Assembly: GCA_045660265.1 (NCBI GenBank) | Contig: JAZRDM010000027.1 | Location: 16,394 to 80,393, forward strand | DNA from: Scatosoma sp045660265 | Lineage (GTDB): Bacteria > Bacillota > Clostridia > Christensenellales > Borkfalkiaceae | Length of the DNA stretch: 64,000 bases | Reading direction: 5' to 3' | In this document: positions 43,123-54,700 of the stretch, piece after piece | Layout: each line of letters starts with the position of its first letter | Position numbering within the stretch: position 1 is the first letter of the stretch | The notes under the pieces: model-generated | What the model was told of the DNA's origin: nothing | Seen by the model: only the letters and a program-made list of their open reading frames with translations | The model's database searches: none | Program-made: the position numbers and the translations under genes

Positions 43123-46100
43123 ATGAGTAAATTGAAAAAATTACTTGTTGCCTCACTTTGCGTTGCGCTTGTTGGCGCGGTGGCTGTTCCGGTAACGGAC
43201 GCTATTGTAAAAGCGTCGAACACGCTTGAGTGGAGCGAAGTAAATTTCGAAGAGAAATACGTTGTCGGTGATACGGTAAATATTCCCGAACGTACGCTGG
43301 ATAAAGGTGGCGAAACGTATTCAACATCCATCACGTTGACCTATCCTGACGGTACGACGACGTCTATTCAAAGCGGTGATTTAAAGCTTTCTATGGCGGG
43401 CAACTACGAAGTTAAGTACGCAACGGGGAAGGACGCGGGTAGACTTTCGGAAACGGAAAGCTTTTTTGTAGCCGACCAGCTTTGGAGTGTAAATAGCAGC
43501 AAAAGTTCGTATAGCTATGGTAAAGTAGGTCAAAAAGACGCATTATTGGTTCGTCTTGCACCTGGCGATACGTTGACGTTTAATCAAATTATTGACCTTA
43601 AAAATTATGATAAGGATTCGGTTACAAATCCTCTCTTCCAAGGGTTTATCAATCCTGATTCGGTAGGGTCGAACGATTTCTCGTCTTTGATTATCAAGTT
43701 TACGGACGTATATGATCCTACGCAAGTGTTGACGGTACGCGCTCATAAATCGACGGGTTCGGTAAACGCAAACTGCCTTAGTTATTGGACGGCGGCAGGT
43801 ACGGGTCAAACGCTTGCTGGTTTTGAAGGAGACAATTGGAGAGTTGTTGGTTCGAGAGATGATGGTATTTGCGGGACGCCCCGTAACGTTTCTTTCTGTT
43901 CGCAAAAGGGTACGTGGATAGCGTCGTCTTTGCCTTATGAATTAACGACTGTTACGGCTGATACTGAATCCTTCACGATTATTTTCGATCAAGAGACGAC
44001 GACTGTCAGTGTAGAAGATAGATCGAACGTTAAGAAAATTGCCGATTTGGATGATCCCGTATATTATACGAGCGAACCGCTTTGGAGCGGCTTTACAAGC
44101 AGTGAAGTTTTTGTTAGTGTAATGGCGGAAAGCTATGCGGCTGAAACAGCAAATTTTGCGGTTTCTAAATTGCTTGGTTACGATTTTTCCGCAGACAATC
44201 AGTTTGAAGAAGACGTTGCGCCTGAAATTACGGTAAACGTTGACGATAAATACGTAGAATATGATAGCAATGGCGAAGGACACTTTAAACCTTTGGCAAT
44301 CGTAGGCGGGAATTATCCCGTTCCCACAGCAACGGCGTACGACGCTTATTCGGGCAACGTAAAGGTTGAAACGAAAGTATATGCAAACTATACGTCGAGC
44401 AATCCCGATCCTGTATCTATTTCGAAAGACGGTACTTTTAAAGTAGATAAAGAAACCAAGTACGCAATTGTTTATACAGCGAAAGACAATATGGGAAATA
44501 CGGCAACATGTACGTATTGGATAACGACGGTAACCAATTTTGAAAATCCCCTTGCGCTTACTGTCAATGAAGCAGGGGCTGTTAAAGACGGTGTTTGCGG
44601 TGTGGCTGTTCCCCTTGCTCCTTATGCAACGACAGGCGGCAGCGGCGACGTAACCGTAACGATCACGGCAAGCTGCGGTGATACGACGCTTGATGTTTCG
44701 AATGGCGAACTTCTTGCGGAAAAAGCTGGTACTTGGACGATTACCTACGTTGCAAAAGACTATGCTGGTATCACGAAAACTGCTTCGTATGAAATGGATA
44801 TCGAATGGGGTAGCGAACCTGTATTCTTAGGAACTCCCGTACTTCCTAAATACTTTATTTCTGGTATGACATACGTAGTACCCACTTTTTATGCGTATGA
44901 CTATTCGACGGGCGTGAAGGTACAAAAAACGGCAAGCCTTGTTGTAGAAGATGCAAATGGCACGAATACATATGCTGCTGGGCAAAAATATACACCCGTA
45001 GTAAACGCGACAAGTGGATTAAAGATTTTCTTTAAGTGCGATAACGTTATTATCCCCGTACAAGTAACGGCGGTAACGCCTTTGGCAAAATTAGAAGGGG
45101 TTGACATTATTAACCTTGAAGATATGTTTGTCGGCGAAGGCTTTAGTAGAAATAACAACGAAAACGGTCTTGCATTGACGGCAACTTCAAACAAAGACTT
45201 TACCTGGACGTTTGCAAATGCTCTTGCGGCAGAAGGCTCAAGCATTATTGTAAAAGGCGTAAAGGGATATAGCGCATTCAGCGGATATGAAGTAACCTTT
45301 ACCGATTATGCAAACAGCAATATTTCCGTAACCATGAAGCTTAGACATGATGAAAGCGGTTGGGCAGTTGTTGACTTTGGCAACGTCAATAGAACGATTA
45401 ACAAAGGCTTCAATAAGGGTAACGACGATAAAGGTAAGCCGTTGGACGAATTTACCTTCTCTTATAAGTTTGGTGCATTCTACGTAGACAGTATTGCGGT
45501 AAAAGTAAGTGTAACAGACAATGGCGAAGCATTTGAAGGCTTCCCTTCTGGAAAAGTGTACGTTAGCGCAAAAGCGGTTGGCGTAAAAGCAGGGCAAAAA
45601 TATCTTGTGAAAGGTATTGATAACCATGTTATCGTTAAAAACATCTTTGATACGACGGCACCTAAAATTTCAATTACCGGCAATTACGGCGGTATGAAAA
45701 ATTACAATTCTAATTACGTAATTACGCCTGCTATCGCTTCTGACGTTATCGATCCTAACGTATCTTGTACGGTTACGGTAAAAATGCCTAACGGCACGAT
45801 TGCATACGACATAGAAGGTAAGAAATTGCAAAACGTTCCTGCTGATGCATATTATACAATTAAGCTTTCCGAATACGGTCAATATCAAGTAACGTATAGT
45901 TCGAAAGATTGGTCCGGTATCACAGGTACGGAAAAATATGCTGTAAACGTACTTGACCGTAAAGCGCCTCAAGCAAAGATTTTAGGCGAATTAAAGACTT
46001 CGGTGAATGTAGAGGATACGGTTATTTTACCCGAAGTTGAAATTAGTGATGATTCGTCTCCTATCAGCGAAATGAAGGTATACAGAATGGTTCGTAATCC

Positions 46101-46260
46101 GTTCGACGTATTGACGGTTATCGGTTATGACGTTAGCAGCGCGAGATACTCGTTTACCTTCAAAAATGAAGGCGACTATAAGTTTATTATTATCGTTTAT
46201 GACGCAGCAGGCAATCAAACAGTATTAGATTATGTAGTAACGGTTACGAAAGGAGAATAA
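43123..46260 (+). CDS. Secreted protein with Ig-like repeats
   Basis: 1045 residues. Signal peptide without a lipobox; no C-terminal anchor or sorting signal seen. It is built from beta-sandwich segments, several of the bacterial Ig-like/DUF5011 kind: 'YTAKDNMGNTATCTYW', 'WTITYVAKDYAGITKTASYE', 'YQVTYSSKDWSGITGTEKY', 'YKFIIIVYDAAGNQTVLDY'. A central stretch (~residues 680-860) may be a carbohydrate-binding module. No catalytic motif was found. It follows the importer 2 permeases and is coupled to the next gene; a glycan-binding or scaffold role outside the cell is likely but unproven. Confidence 0.85.
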   Translation: MSKLKKLLVASLCVALVGAVAVPVTDAIVKASNTLEWSEVNFEEKYVVGDTVNIPERTLDKGGETYSTSITLTYPDGTTTSIQSGDLKLSMAGNYEVKYATGKDAGRLSETESFFVADQLWSVNSSKSSYSYGKVGQKDALLVRLAPGDTLTFNQIIDLKNYDKDSVTNPLFQGFINPDSVGSNDFSSLIIKFTDVYDPTQVLTVRAHKSTGSVNANCLSYWTAAGTGQTLAGFEGDNWRVVGSRDDGICGTPRNVSFCSQKGTWIASSLPYELTTVTADTESFTIIFDQETTTVSVEDRSNVKKIADLDDPVYYTSEPLWSGFTSSEVFVSVMAESYAAETANFAVSKLLGYDFSADNQFEEDVAPEITVNVDDKYVEYDSNGEGHFKPLAIVGGNYPVPTATAYDAYSGNVKVETKVYANYTSSNPDPVSISKDGTFKVDKETKYAIVYTAKDNMGNTATCTYWITTVTNFENPLALTVNEAGAVKDGVCGVAVPLAPYATTGGSGDVTVTITASCGDTTLDVSNGELLAEKAGTWTITYVAKDYAGITKTASYEMDIEWGSEPVFLGTPVLPKYFISGMTYVVPTFYAYDYSTGVKVQKTASLVVEDANGTNTYAAGQKYTPVVNATSGLKIFFKCDNVIIPVQVTAVTPLAKLEGVDIINLEDMFVGEGFSRNNNENGLALTATSNKDFTWTFANALAAEGSSIIVKGVKGYSAFSGYEVTFTDYANSNISVTMKLRHDESGWAVVDFGNVNRTINKGFNKGNDDKGKPLDEFTFSYKFGAFYVDSIAVKVSVTDNGEAFEGFPSGKVYVSAKAVGVKAGQKYLVKGIDNHVIVKNIFDTTAPKISITGNYGGMKNYNSNYVITPAIASDVIDPNVSCTVTVKMPNGTIAYDIEGKKLQNVPADAYYTIKLSEYGQYQVTYSSKDWSGITGTEKYAVNVLDRKAPQAKILGELKTSVNVEDTVILPEVEISDDSSPISEMKVYRMVRNPFDVLTVIGYDVSSARYSFTFKNEGDYKFIIIVYDAAGNQTVLDYVVTVTKGE

Positions 46261-46262
46261 AG

Positions 46263-48635
46263 ATGAAAAAGAAAATTTCAGCAATATTTTTAGCGGCTTT
46301 GATGCTTTGTTCTTGTTTTGCAGGATGCCAAGATAACTCTTCCAGTGATTCTGGAAACGCAAACAACAGCTCGAATTCTTCAAGTGATACGTCGAGCGAT
46401 ACGTCGAGCGATACGTCGGGAGGCGATTCTAGCGATTCTGGTAACTCTGGGGATTCTGGCAATACGGAAGAGGATTATAGCGGTACGATAAACGTAACCG
46501 ACAAAGAACAACATTTGGTTGACGAATCCAAGCGCACGCACATCAATAATAATAATTATAGTGCAATGAAGCCTTTCGTTACGAACGGCGAATCAAGCTA
46601 TATTATTATCGACGGCGAAAAAGATCATACGGCTCAGTCGACGGAAGCTACCGATTATATGAGCAAGCAAATTGCCGTTTGTACGGGGTATAAGCCTAAG
46701 GTGGTTAACGATCGTGATCATAACGGCGTAAACGACGACGTAAACAGCGATATCAAAAATCTTACGTGGAATGAATCTTCGAAGTACATTGTATTTTCTC
46801 ATCCTGAATTGGAAAAACAAGCAAACGTACAATGGAGAACGGACATTGACCTCGATTATAGCGGTTATATGATTCAAACGGTGGGTGATACCGTATTCAT
46901 TAAAATCAATTCTTTGTATGGTTATCAAACGGCAATGCTTGCTTTCCTTCGTGAAGTGCTTGGCTACGAATGGTACGCAGAAGACTGTATCGTTTATACG
47001 AAAGATGGTTCGCAAATGCCTACCTTTAACCTTGTGGAAAAACCCGATTTCGATTTGGTATGGCGTTCTGGTTATATTTCCGGGCAAGGCCAAATCGGTA
47101 GCGGTGTAACGAGCAGTAGAACGTTTACCTATACGGGTCCCTATGATAAAAAGAAAGGGGCTGAAGGCTTTAATTTGGAGTCGGGCAGCAACTTCTGTCA
47201 TAACTCTTTCGACTATTTGCCCTACGATTATTATGGAGAAACGCATCCTGATTGGTATTCAAACGTAGACAGCTACCGTTATAATCAAGCGGAACAATCG
47301 TATGATACTGGTAAAAACCAACTTTGCTATTCGGCGCGTGGTAATAAAGCAGAATACGATTTAATGCTTAAAACGGCATTTGAAGGTGTTAAGAAAACGT
47401 TGGAAGCTCAACCTGATGCAGCGGCTTTAACCTTTACCCGTCAAGACGGTGAAGGACATTGTCAATGTGATACCTGCAAGGCAGTTTCAGATGAATACAA
47501 CGGTTCTCACGCAGCATTGTATATGTTCTTTGTAAACGACTTGGATACACTTATTCAAGAATGGTTAGAAGAAAAAGCAATGGAGAACGGAACGCAAAAA
47601 CGCGACGTAACCGTTTTGTTCTTCGCGTACAGCGCAACGGCGGCAGCGCCCGTTTCTGGTACGAGCCATGAAAACTACGACGTTCCTAAAGCAAAGGTAG
47701 AATACAGCGAATCGCAAGATAGAATGGTAAACGTTGTTACCAACGAAAAAGGCGTTCCATTTGAACTTCCTTACAACCAAACGTATGAAGATGGTTTGAA
47801 GTGTAATGAAAACGTAGGTTGCTTCTTTGCTCCTATCGACGCAACGTTTGAAGAATCCTTCTATCATAAGGAAAATGAAAAGCATAAGCAAACCTTTGAA
47901 AAATGGGGGCTTTTGACCGATCGTTTGTACTGCTGGATTTACGATACCAACTTCTGTAACTATCTTACGCCTTACAACTCGCACGACGCAATCCCTGAAA
48001 CCATTCGTTTCTTAAAGGATGCGGGCGGTCAATTCATTTTCAACCAAGCGCAATACGAAAACTACGTATGCACGGGCTTCGGCGCAATTAAGACGTATCT
48101 CAATTACGAGCTTCCTCGCGACGTAAACCAAGATACCGGCGAAATGATGGATAGATTCTTTAAGAACTACTTCCGTGAAGCTGCTGGTCCTATGAGAGAA
48201 TATTACGAATTGCTCGTAGCGCATATGGAACAATTGCAAGAGGAATACCCTAACATTTTCTACACGCAAAAGAGAGAAGATTTCAGTGATGATAAAAAAT
48301 ATTGGGATTTGGGTCTTTTGTTGGATTGGTTAGATCTTTGCGAAAAGGCAAAAGCGGCAGTAGCGCACCATAAAGCAAGTGATCCTGAGCTTTATGAAAT
48401 GTTGATGAATCATATCAACATTGAAACGATTTTCCCTCGTTGGGTAATTTGTTACTACTACAATGGTAACTACGGTACCGCTGAAATGCAACAAATGCGT
48501 CAATCTTTTGCAGATGATTGCAATTATTTGAAAGTTAAGCAGTATGCAGAAGGGGCTAATAAGACGATGGTTGCCCGTTACAACGAATGGGGAATTTCCC
48601 TTACCTCTAATTACAAGCCTGATTATGTGGCTTAA
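46263..48635 (+). CDS. DUF4838 lipoprotein, glycan-active
   Basis: 790 residues. Lipobox FAGC, then ~50 residues of Ser/Asp/Gly/Asn linker. An N-terminal GH20b/GH67-like alpha-beta domain ('YIIIDGEKDHTAQSTEATDY' to 'FLREVLGYEWYAEDC') precedes a DUF4838 barrel with 'LTFTRQDGEGHCQCDTCKAV', 'FFAYSATAAAP', 'YCWIYDTNFCNYL' and 'GGQFIFNQAQYENY'. A calcium-loop-like 'DRDHNGVNDD' sits in the N-terminal part. DUF4838 proteins are thought to act on glycans but no activity is established. Its ribosome site (AAAGGAG) lies inside the end of the preceding gene, with a 2-nt gap, so the two are coupled. Confidence 0.85.
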   Translation: MKKKISAIFLAALMLCSCFAGCQDNSSSDSGNANNSSNSSSDTSSDTSSDTSGGDSSDSGNSGDSGNTEEDYSGTINVTDKEQHLVDESKRTHINNNNYSAMKPFVTNGESSYIIIDGEKDHTAQSTEATDYMSKQIAVCTGYKPKVVNDRDHNGVNDDVNSDIKNLTWNESSKYIVFSHPELEKQANVQWRTDIDLDYSGYMIQTVGDTVFIKINSLYGYQTAMLAFLREVLGYEWYAEDCIVYTKDGSQMPTFNLVEKPDFDLVWRSGYISGQGQIGSGVTSSRTFTYTGPYDKKKGAEGFNLESGSNFCHNSFDYLPYDYYGETHPDWYSNVDSYRYNQAEQSYDTGKNQLCYSARGNKAEYDLMLKTAFEGVKKTLEAQPDAAALTFTRQDGEGHCQCDTCKAVSDEYNGSHAALYMFFVNDLDTLIQEWLEEKAMENGTQKRDVTVLFFAYSATAAAPVSGTSHENYDVPKAKVEYSESQDRMVNVVTNEKGVPFELPYNQTYEDGLKCNENVGCFFAPIDATFEESFYHKENEKHKQTFEKWGLLTDRLYCWIYDTNFCNYLTPYNSHDAIPETIRFLKDAGGQFIFNQAQYENYVCTGFGAIKTYLNYELPRDVNQDTGEMMDRFFKNYFREAAGPMREYYELLVAHMEQLQEEYPNIFYTQKREDFSDDKKYWDLGLLLDWLDLCEKAKAAVAHHKASDPELYEMLMNHINIETIFPRWVICYYYNGNYGTAEMQQMRQSFADDCNYLKVKQYAEGANKTMVARYNEWGISLTSNYKPDYVA
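46386..46418 (+). repeat. 12-nt tandem repeat in linker
   Basis: Two full units and a partial unit of GATACGTCGAGC, coding for Ser-Asp-Thr-Ser units in the lipoprotein tether. Prone to slippage in steps of four residues without changing frame. Confidence 0.8.
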
Positions 48636-48662
48636 GAGGGGAAAATAAAAAAATGGAGCTTG

Positions 48663-48701
48663 TTGCAAAGCAATCGACATCATTTACCGATTGCTTTGCA
48701 A
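48663..48701 (+). other. Intercistronic hairpin
   Basis: A 14-bp perfect stem (48663-48676 with 48688-48701) with an 11-nt loop between the DUF4838 gene and the giant lipoprotein gene. No T-run follows at once; the next ribosome site is 20 nt downstream. Confidence 0.8.
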
Positions 48702-48733
48702 TGCGAAATGATAAAATTTTTAGGAGAAAATGT

Positions 48734-51700
48734 ATGAAGAAAAATGTAAAATTACTCATTTTGTCTTTAATCGCTTCGCTTGCTTTTACCAGCGCGTTTG
48801 CGTCCTGTAATACGGGCGGCAGTAATTCGTCTGATACGGGTTCGGGAAGCGGTAGCGTAAGCAACAGCGGTGACGTAGACGATAGCGGTAACGATAATAG
48901 CAGTGATAACAGCGGCGATTCTTCCGATACTAGCGGCGGAAATAGCGGCGATACAGAATCGGATATTTCTATTACGCTTCCTTCGGCTGAAACGATTATG
49001 CAGTTTGAAAGCAAACAGCTGACGGCGCTTATTTCGGGCACAGAAGAAGATGACGTTATTACTTGGACGTCTTCTAATCCCGAAGTGGCAACCGTTGAAA
49101 ACGGTTTGGTAAATGCGTTGACGCAAGGTACGGCAACGATTACGGTAAGCGTTGGCGACGTAAGCGCAAGCTGTGTTGTTACGGTAACGGAAACAATTTA
49201 TCTTCACGAAATTGCATTGTCGTTAGATACAGTTTCTATGTACGTTGAAAAATCGCAAAGCATCACCGCAGGCGTAACGTTTAAGGGCGAAGCAATCGAA
49301 GGCGATTTCAAATACGATTGGGAACTTATCAGCGGAGAAGACGGTGTAATTTCTATTACGCAAGATGGTGATACAATTACGTTTGTCGGTTTAAAACCCG
49401 GTACGGTTAAATACGTAGTATATACGGATGTGCGCGGTTATGAAGCAAGCGCAGAAATTGAAATTACGGTAAAAGAAACTTCTTATTCGCTTGGTGTGGA
49501 TCATGAAAAAGTTCAACCCGTAGCAGGTGGCTACACGGTAGATTTAGTGCTTGGTAGCGAAGGGAAAGACAGTATTTCTGGTATTTCTGCTTACCTTGCT
49601 ATCAATGGCGAAGCGAAACCCAACGAAACGGTAGACGTTACTTGGACGACGGACAACGATAACATTACGTTTGCAGACGGTACGATTACGGCGCAGAAGT
49701 TTGGCTCGACAGCATTGACGGGTACGGCAATGTATAATGGCAAAGAAGCAAAGGTTGTTATTACCGTAAACGTGAAGAAGGCTGAAATTGCGCTTAACGA
49801 TACGATGGATATCGAATCGGTAAAAACGACGTCGATTACCCTTCCTGACAGCGTAAGCAACGGTGAAGTTCAAGTTGTAAAACTTGGCGAAACGGTGCTT
49901 TATAGAGCTGGCGAATACGGCTCGATCAACGGCAAGGAATTGACGGTTGCCAAAGCAGATTTACCTGTTAAGGACAAAGAACTTGGTAAAGGCAAAACGT
50001 TGACGATTGAAACGGATTTCGTTATTTATACCATGAGTGTAAACGTTTACACCATGATTATTAACAATAAGGCAGAGCTTAACGAATGGCAAGCAATCGC
50101 TGCGCAAAACGCAATTGACGCAGGTATGTGTATTCCTGAACAAAAAGGCCTTGTTTACAGCGGTTACTTCATCCTTGGCGGCAATATCGAATATAACGAC
50201 GTATGGACGACGTATAGAACGTACTCGGGCGGTGAAGATCACGGTCTTTGGGGCCTTTGCTATAACAACCCTTCGATTTGGAAGAATGCCGAAGATTTTG
50301 AAAACGGAAAGACTGGAGATGCAGGTCAACTTCTTGACGGCGCAATTCAAGAAGATTGGGGCTCTGGTAATAAGGCAGGCTTCAAGGGTACGTTTGATGG
50401 TAACGGCTACTACATTAACGGCTTACACACGAGCGGTACATATAGCGGCTTTGTTGTTACGCTTGGTAACGGCGGTGTCATTAAGAACGTATCGTTTACC
50501 AACGCAAAAATTGATTCGGCTGCAAGCTTGGTAATCAACCGCGGTAATGGTAGAATGGAAAACATTTTCGTAAGCGTTGCTGCTATCGAAAATGGTACTG
50601 CTGCTGATAAGGTAACGGCAATTTTGGGTGTGTCTGGTAACTCGCCTACAAGAGAAATTGAAAACGTTATTATCGACGTTTCGAAAGTAAATCTTTCCAA
50701 CTGGAAATACGGTCAGTTGGCAGACGTTTCTGCAGCAAACGCAAACGGCGTATACATTCTTGGCGCAAACGGTTTGGAAGCTACCAAAACGGAATGGGTA
50801 AACTCTGCAGCGGCAGCTTTCTGGCATTATAATGTAGATAATGACGTAGCGGCTGTATTTAGCAACGTAGACGCATTGATGAAAGATTCTACGCATAGCG
50901 TAGTTGTTCAAAACTGGACGGGTATGTGGGAAGTTACCAGTAAGTACGTACTTCCTAAGTCGGTTGTAGAAATGTACAGCGGTAACTTCGAAATTGTTGC
51001 AGATATGACGAAGATCCCCGGCGGTACGTCTTTGACGATTACTTCGGATAAAGCGCCCGCATACGTAACGTACGCATTAAAGAGCAATGTAACAGGCGTA
51101 AAAGTAGAAGGTAACGTAATTACCGTTGCTGAAAATGTAAAAGCAGGTGTGCAATTTACCGTTGTAGCAACCTCGCTTATCGACGGTACGAAGGTTGAAA
51201 AGAACTTCTTAACCGATTATCCTGTTGTTGTTCTTGAAGACGAAATTGCAGATATCGAATTTGTTGAAACAAAGGCAATTGCGCTTCCTAGCAGCGTACA
51301 AGGTACGGTTTCCAAAGTAACCATCGGCTCGTGCGTGGTTTATGACAAAGACAACGCTCTTGGCAGTATCAATGGTAAGGTAATTACTCCTGCAAGCTTG
51401 CCTGTAAAAGAAGCAGATCTTGGTAAGGGCGTAATTATGACCGTTTCTACCGACAAAGCAACGTATAAGCTTAGTGTAAACGTTTACACCATGATTATCG
51501 ATAACAAGGCAGAGCTTAACGAATGGCAAGCAGTAGCTGCAGACAACTCTGTAAAAGCTGGTCTTTGCGTAGAAGAACAAAAGGAAGCGGTACTTTCCGG
51601 TTACTTCATTCTTGGCGCAGATATCGAATATAACGATAATTGGAAGCCTATTCTTCCTTATGCTGGTGTAAATCCTAGTATTTATAACTTGCTTTGCGAC

Positions 51701-54700
51701 GCTAAAGCGAACGAATTGAAGACACAATATGCAGATGACGCAGAAGCGTTGTCGCAGATTATCAACGAAGACTGGGGCAAAGGTGCAAAAGCGGGCTTCA
51801 GGGGTACGTTTGACGGCGACGGCCACTACATTAACGGTCTTTGGGTTGGCAACGGCTACTCTGGCTTCGTAATTACGATGGGCAGCGGTACGATTAAGAA
51901 CGTAGCGTTCACCAATGCAAAAGTTGGTTCTACGTCCGCAGTAGTAGCAAACCGCGGTCCTAGCACGATTGAAAACGTTTACGTTTCCGTTGTTGGTATG
52001 GAAAGCGGTAGTGATGCAAACAATCCTACCTCCATCATCAGCAGAGGCTCGGATAAGACCCTTAAGAATATTGTTGTAGACGTATCCGCAATCAACTTGA
52101 AGAATATTGAATATGCATACGTTGTTAACTTAGTTACCGGTTCTTCCGAAAACGTATACGTACTTGGCGCAGGGGATGCTATTTACAATAGAACGCCTCA
52201 TGGCGCTAATGCAAATAATTTCAGTGCAACGGATAAGAGCGCTTCCGTATACTACGAATTGAATAGCAACACTGCTAGCGTTGGCGATTACGACTTCGTA
52301 GGAAGCTTTGCAACGGCAGCTGATCTTCTTGCTGACGTAACGCACGGGGATATCGTAAAAGCATGGAATGGCGCTTTCTGGAGCGTAGGCGAAGGCTACT
52401 TGCTTCCTGCTTCTGTTGCTGGTATGACGTCTAATGGTTTTGAAATCGTTGTAGAAATGACCAGCATTCCCGCAGATACGTCTATGGTACTTAGCACGAA
52501 TGAATTGCCCGCTTATATGCAATATTCGTTAAAAGAAGCAGTAGCAGGTATTAGCATTGAAGGCAACGTTATTACGGTTTCTGCTGATGCAGAGCTTGGC
52601 GCAAGCTTTACGGTAGTAGCAACGTCGACGATTAACGGCGATACGGCTGAAATCGTATTGAAAGTTGCTAGAGAAATCGTAGAAATTGACGACACGTTTA
52701 TTGTTGACCTTAGCGATACGCAACCTATTACGCTTCCCGAATCGATTGAAGGTGAAGTTTCTAAAGTAATGATTGGTTCCGTTGTAGTATACGATGCAGA
52801 AAACGGTATCGGATCTTTGAACGGCAACACGATTACGCTTGGAAACGTAGCAAGCTTAGAAACTAGCGAAGAAGTTTCAATGAAGGTTGAAACGGCTGAA
52901 AAAATCTACGCTATGAATATTAGCGTTTGCACGAAAGTAATTAAGACGGCTGACGACTTGAAGGCACTCGGCGTAGGCGGTAACAGAGGTAACACGGAAA
53001 GTATTTACGGTTACTATATCCTTGGAAACGATATTACGTTTGAACACGCTGACGATTATTCCGACTTAGTAGCTGCAGGTTATCCGCTTTCGGATGCGTA
53101 CTCGTTCTACGGTACGTTTGACGGTAGAGGCCATACTCTTCACAATATGAGAGTTTCGGACGGCGGTATCTTCGGTATTATGCGCGGTACGGTTAAGAAC
53201 CTTAACTTGACGGACGTGTATATGATTGATAATCCTCCCGCAGGCGTATCCAACCAAAACGGCGGATATATTTCTATCTTTGCGCTTGCAGCGCCTTCCG
53301 GTACGTTTGAAAACATCAATATTAGCATTGCATCTGCGCCTAGCGAATGGACTTGGAAGAGATTCGGCTTGCTTGTTAATACGGGCTCGTGGGGTGCAAC
53401 GACCTTCCGCGATATCACGATTGATGCAGAAGGTATGACGTTAAAGTCGCTTTTGGGTATTTCCCATAACGATAATAACGTGTATGAAAACGTAGTAATT
53501 AAAGCGGCTGGCTATACGGCAATTGGTTACACGGCTGACTCGTGGGCGGCCGGCGATGTAGAAAACAAGGCTGCTTTAATGACGCAGCTTCCTGACGGTG
53601 TAACGTTTGAAGTTGCAGCAGACCTTGCTATCACCAATATGGAAACGACGATGATGACTGGCTCTTCCTTGAAGATTACAACGTTGGCATCCACGGGTGT
53701 TGATGTTACGCTTAGCATGAAAGAAGCTGTTGACGGCGTATCGCTTAACGGCGACGTGGTAATCGTAGCAGAAACGGCAACGGTTGGCGCAACCTTTACG
53801 ATTGTAGCGGAAGCAGGCGACCAAACGGCAGAAAAAACGTTTATCATCATTAAGAGTTACACCCTTCCCGCTCATTACGTAACGGATACGAATTACGTAA
53901 ATAAGGCACAATACAGCGGTAACGAAACGGCGCTTGGCTTTGCGGCAGGTACGTACGTATTCGAAGTAACAACGGGACATGTTTGGAATGACCGTGTGAT
54001 TATTCCTGCAGATTCTTCTTACGATTACGTAGAATTTGACGTTGTACTCACCAAGGATGCTCATTTGACGGCTTGGCCTGCAAAGGATAAGGCCACGTAT
54101 GGTTCTATGTCTTTAAACGGCGGCGGTATGACGACGAGCGATGGCAACAAGAGAACGGTACAAGTGTTTGATGCAAACGGTAACACAATGGATCAACAAC
54201 ACGTTGGCGGGTTCAAGGCAAATCAAGTATATACCGTACGTATTTACTTTGTTGAAGGCGAAGATTTAAATCAAATGCATTTTGGTACTGGTACGGCGCA
54301 AACGTATTACGTTGCAAACGTAACGTTTGGCAACGTTGGTACGCGTAATGACGTTTATGATTGCGCTACGGGCGAATTGCTTGCAAAATACAACGGCGAC
54401 GTAACGGCGCTTGGCTTTGCAGAAGGAGCACTTGTTTCCGAAAGAAGTATTACGGACGGTTGGGCTAGCCGTGTGAGAGTGGATGGTAACATTGGTTACG
54501 ATTACTTGGACGTACAATTTGCGTTTAAGAACGGCGCGGCTTCTATCGCTTCGTTAACCGTTTGGATTTACGGCACGGATTCGAAGATTATCGCTGGTAA
54601 TTACAGCGTTACGGCAACGGGTTGTACTGTATCTGGCGGCGCTACGGCAAGAAATATTAAAATCTTGGACGCAGACGGTAATGCGGTAACCGCATTGACG

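Noticed and set aside
48653..48733. Earlier ATG for the 2032-residue lipoprotein
   Set aside because: It lies before the intercistronic hairpin, lacks a ribosome site, and would place 27 residues in front of a good lipoprotein signal.
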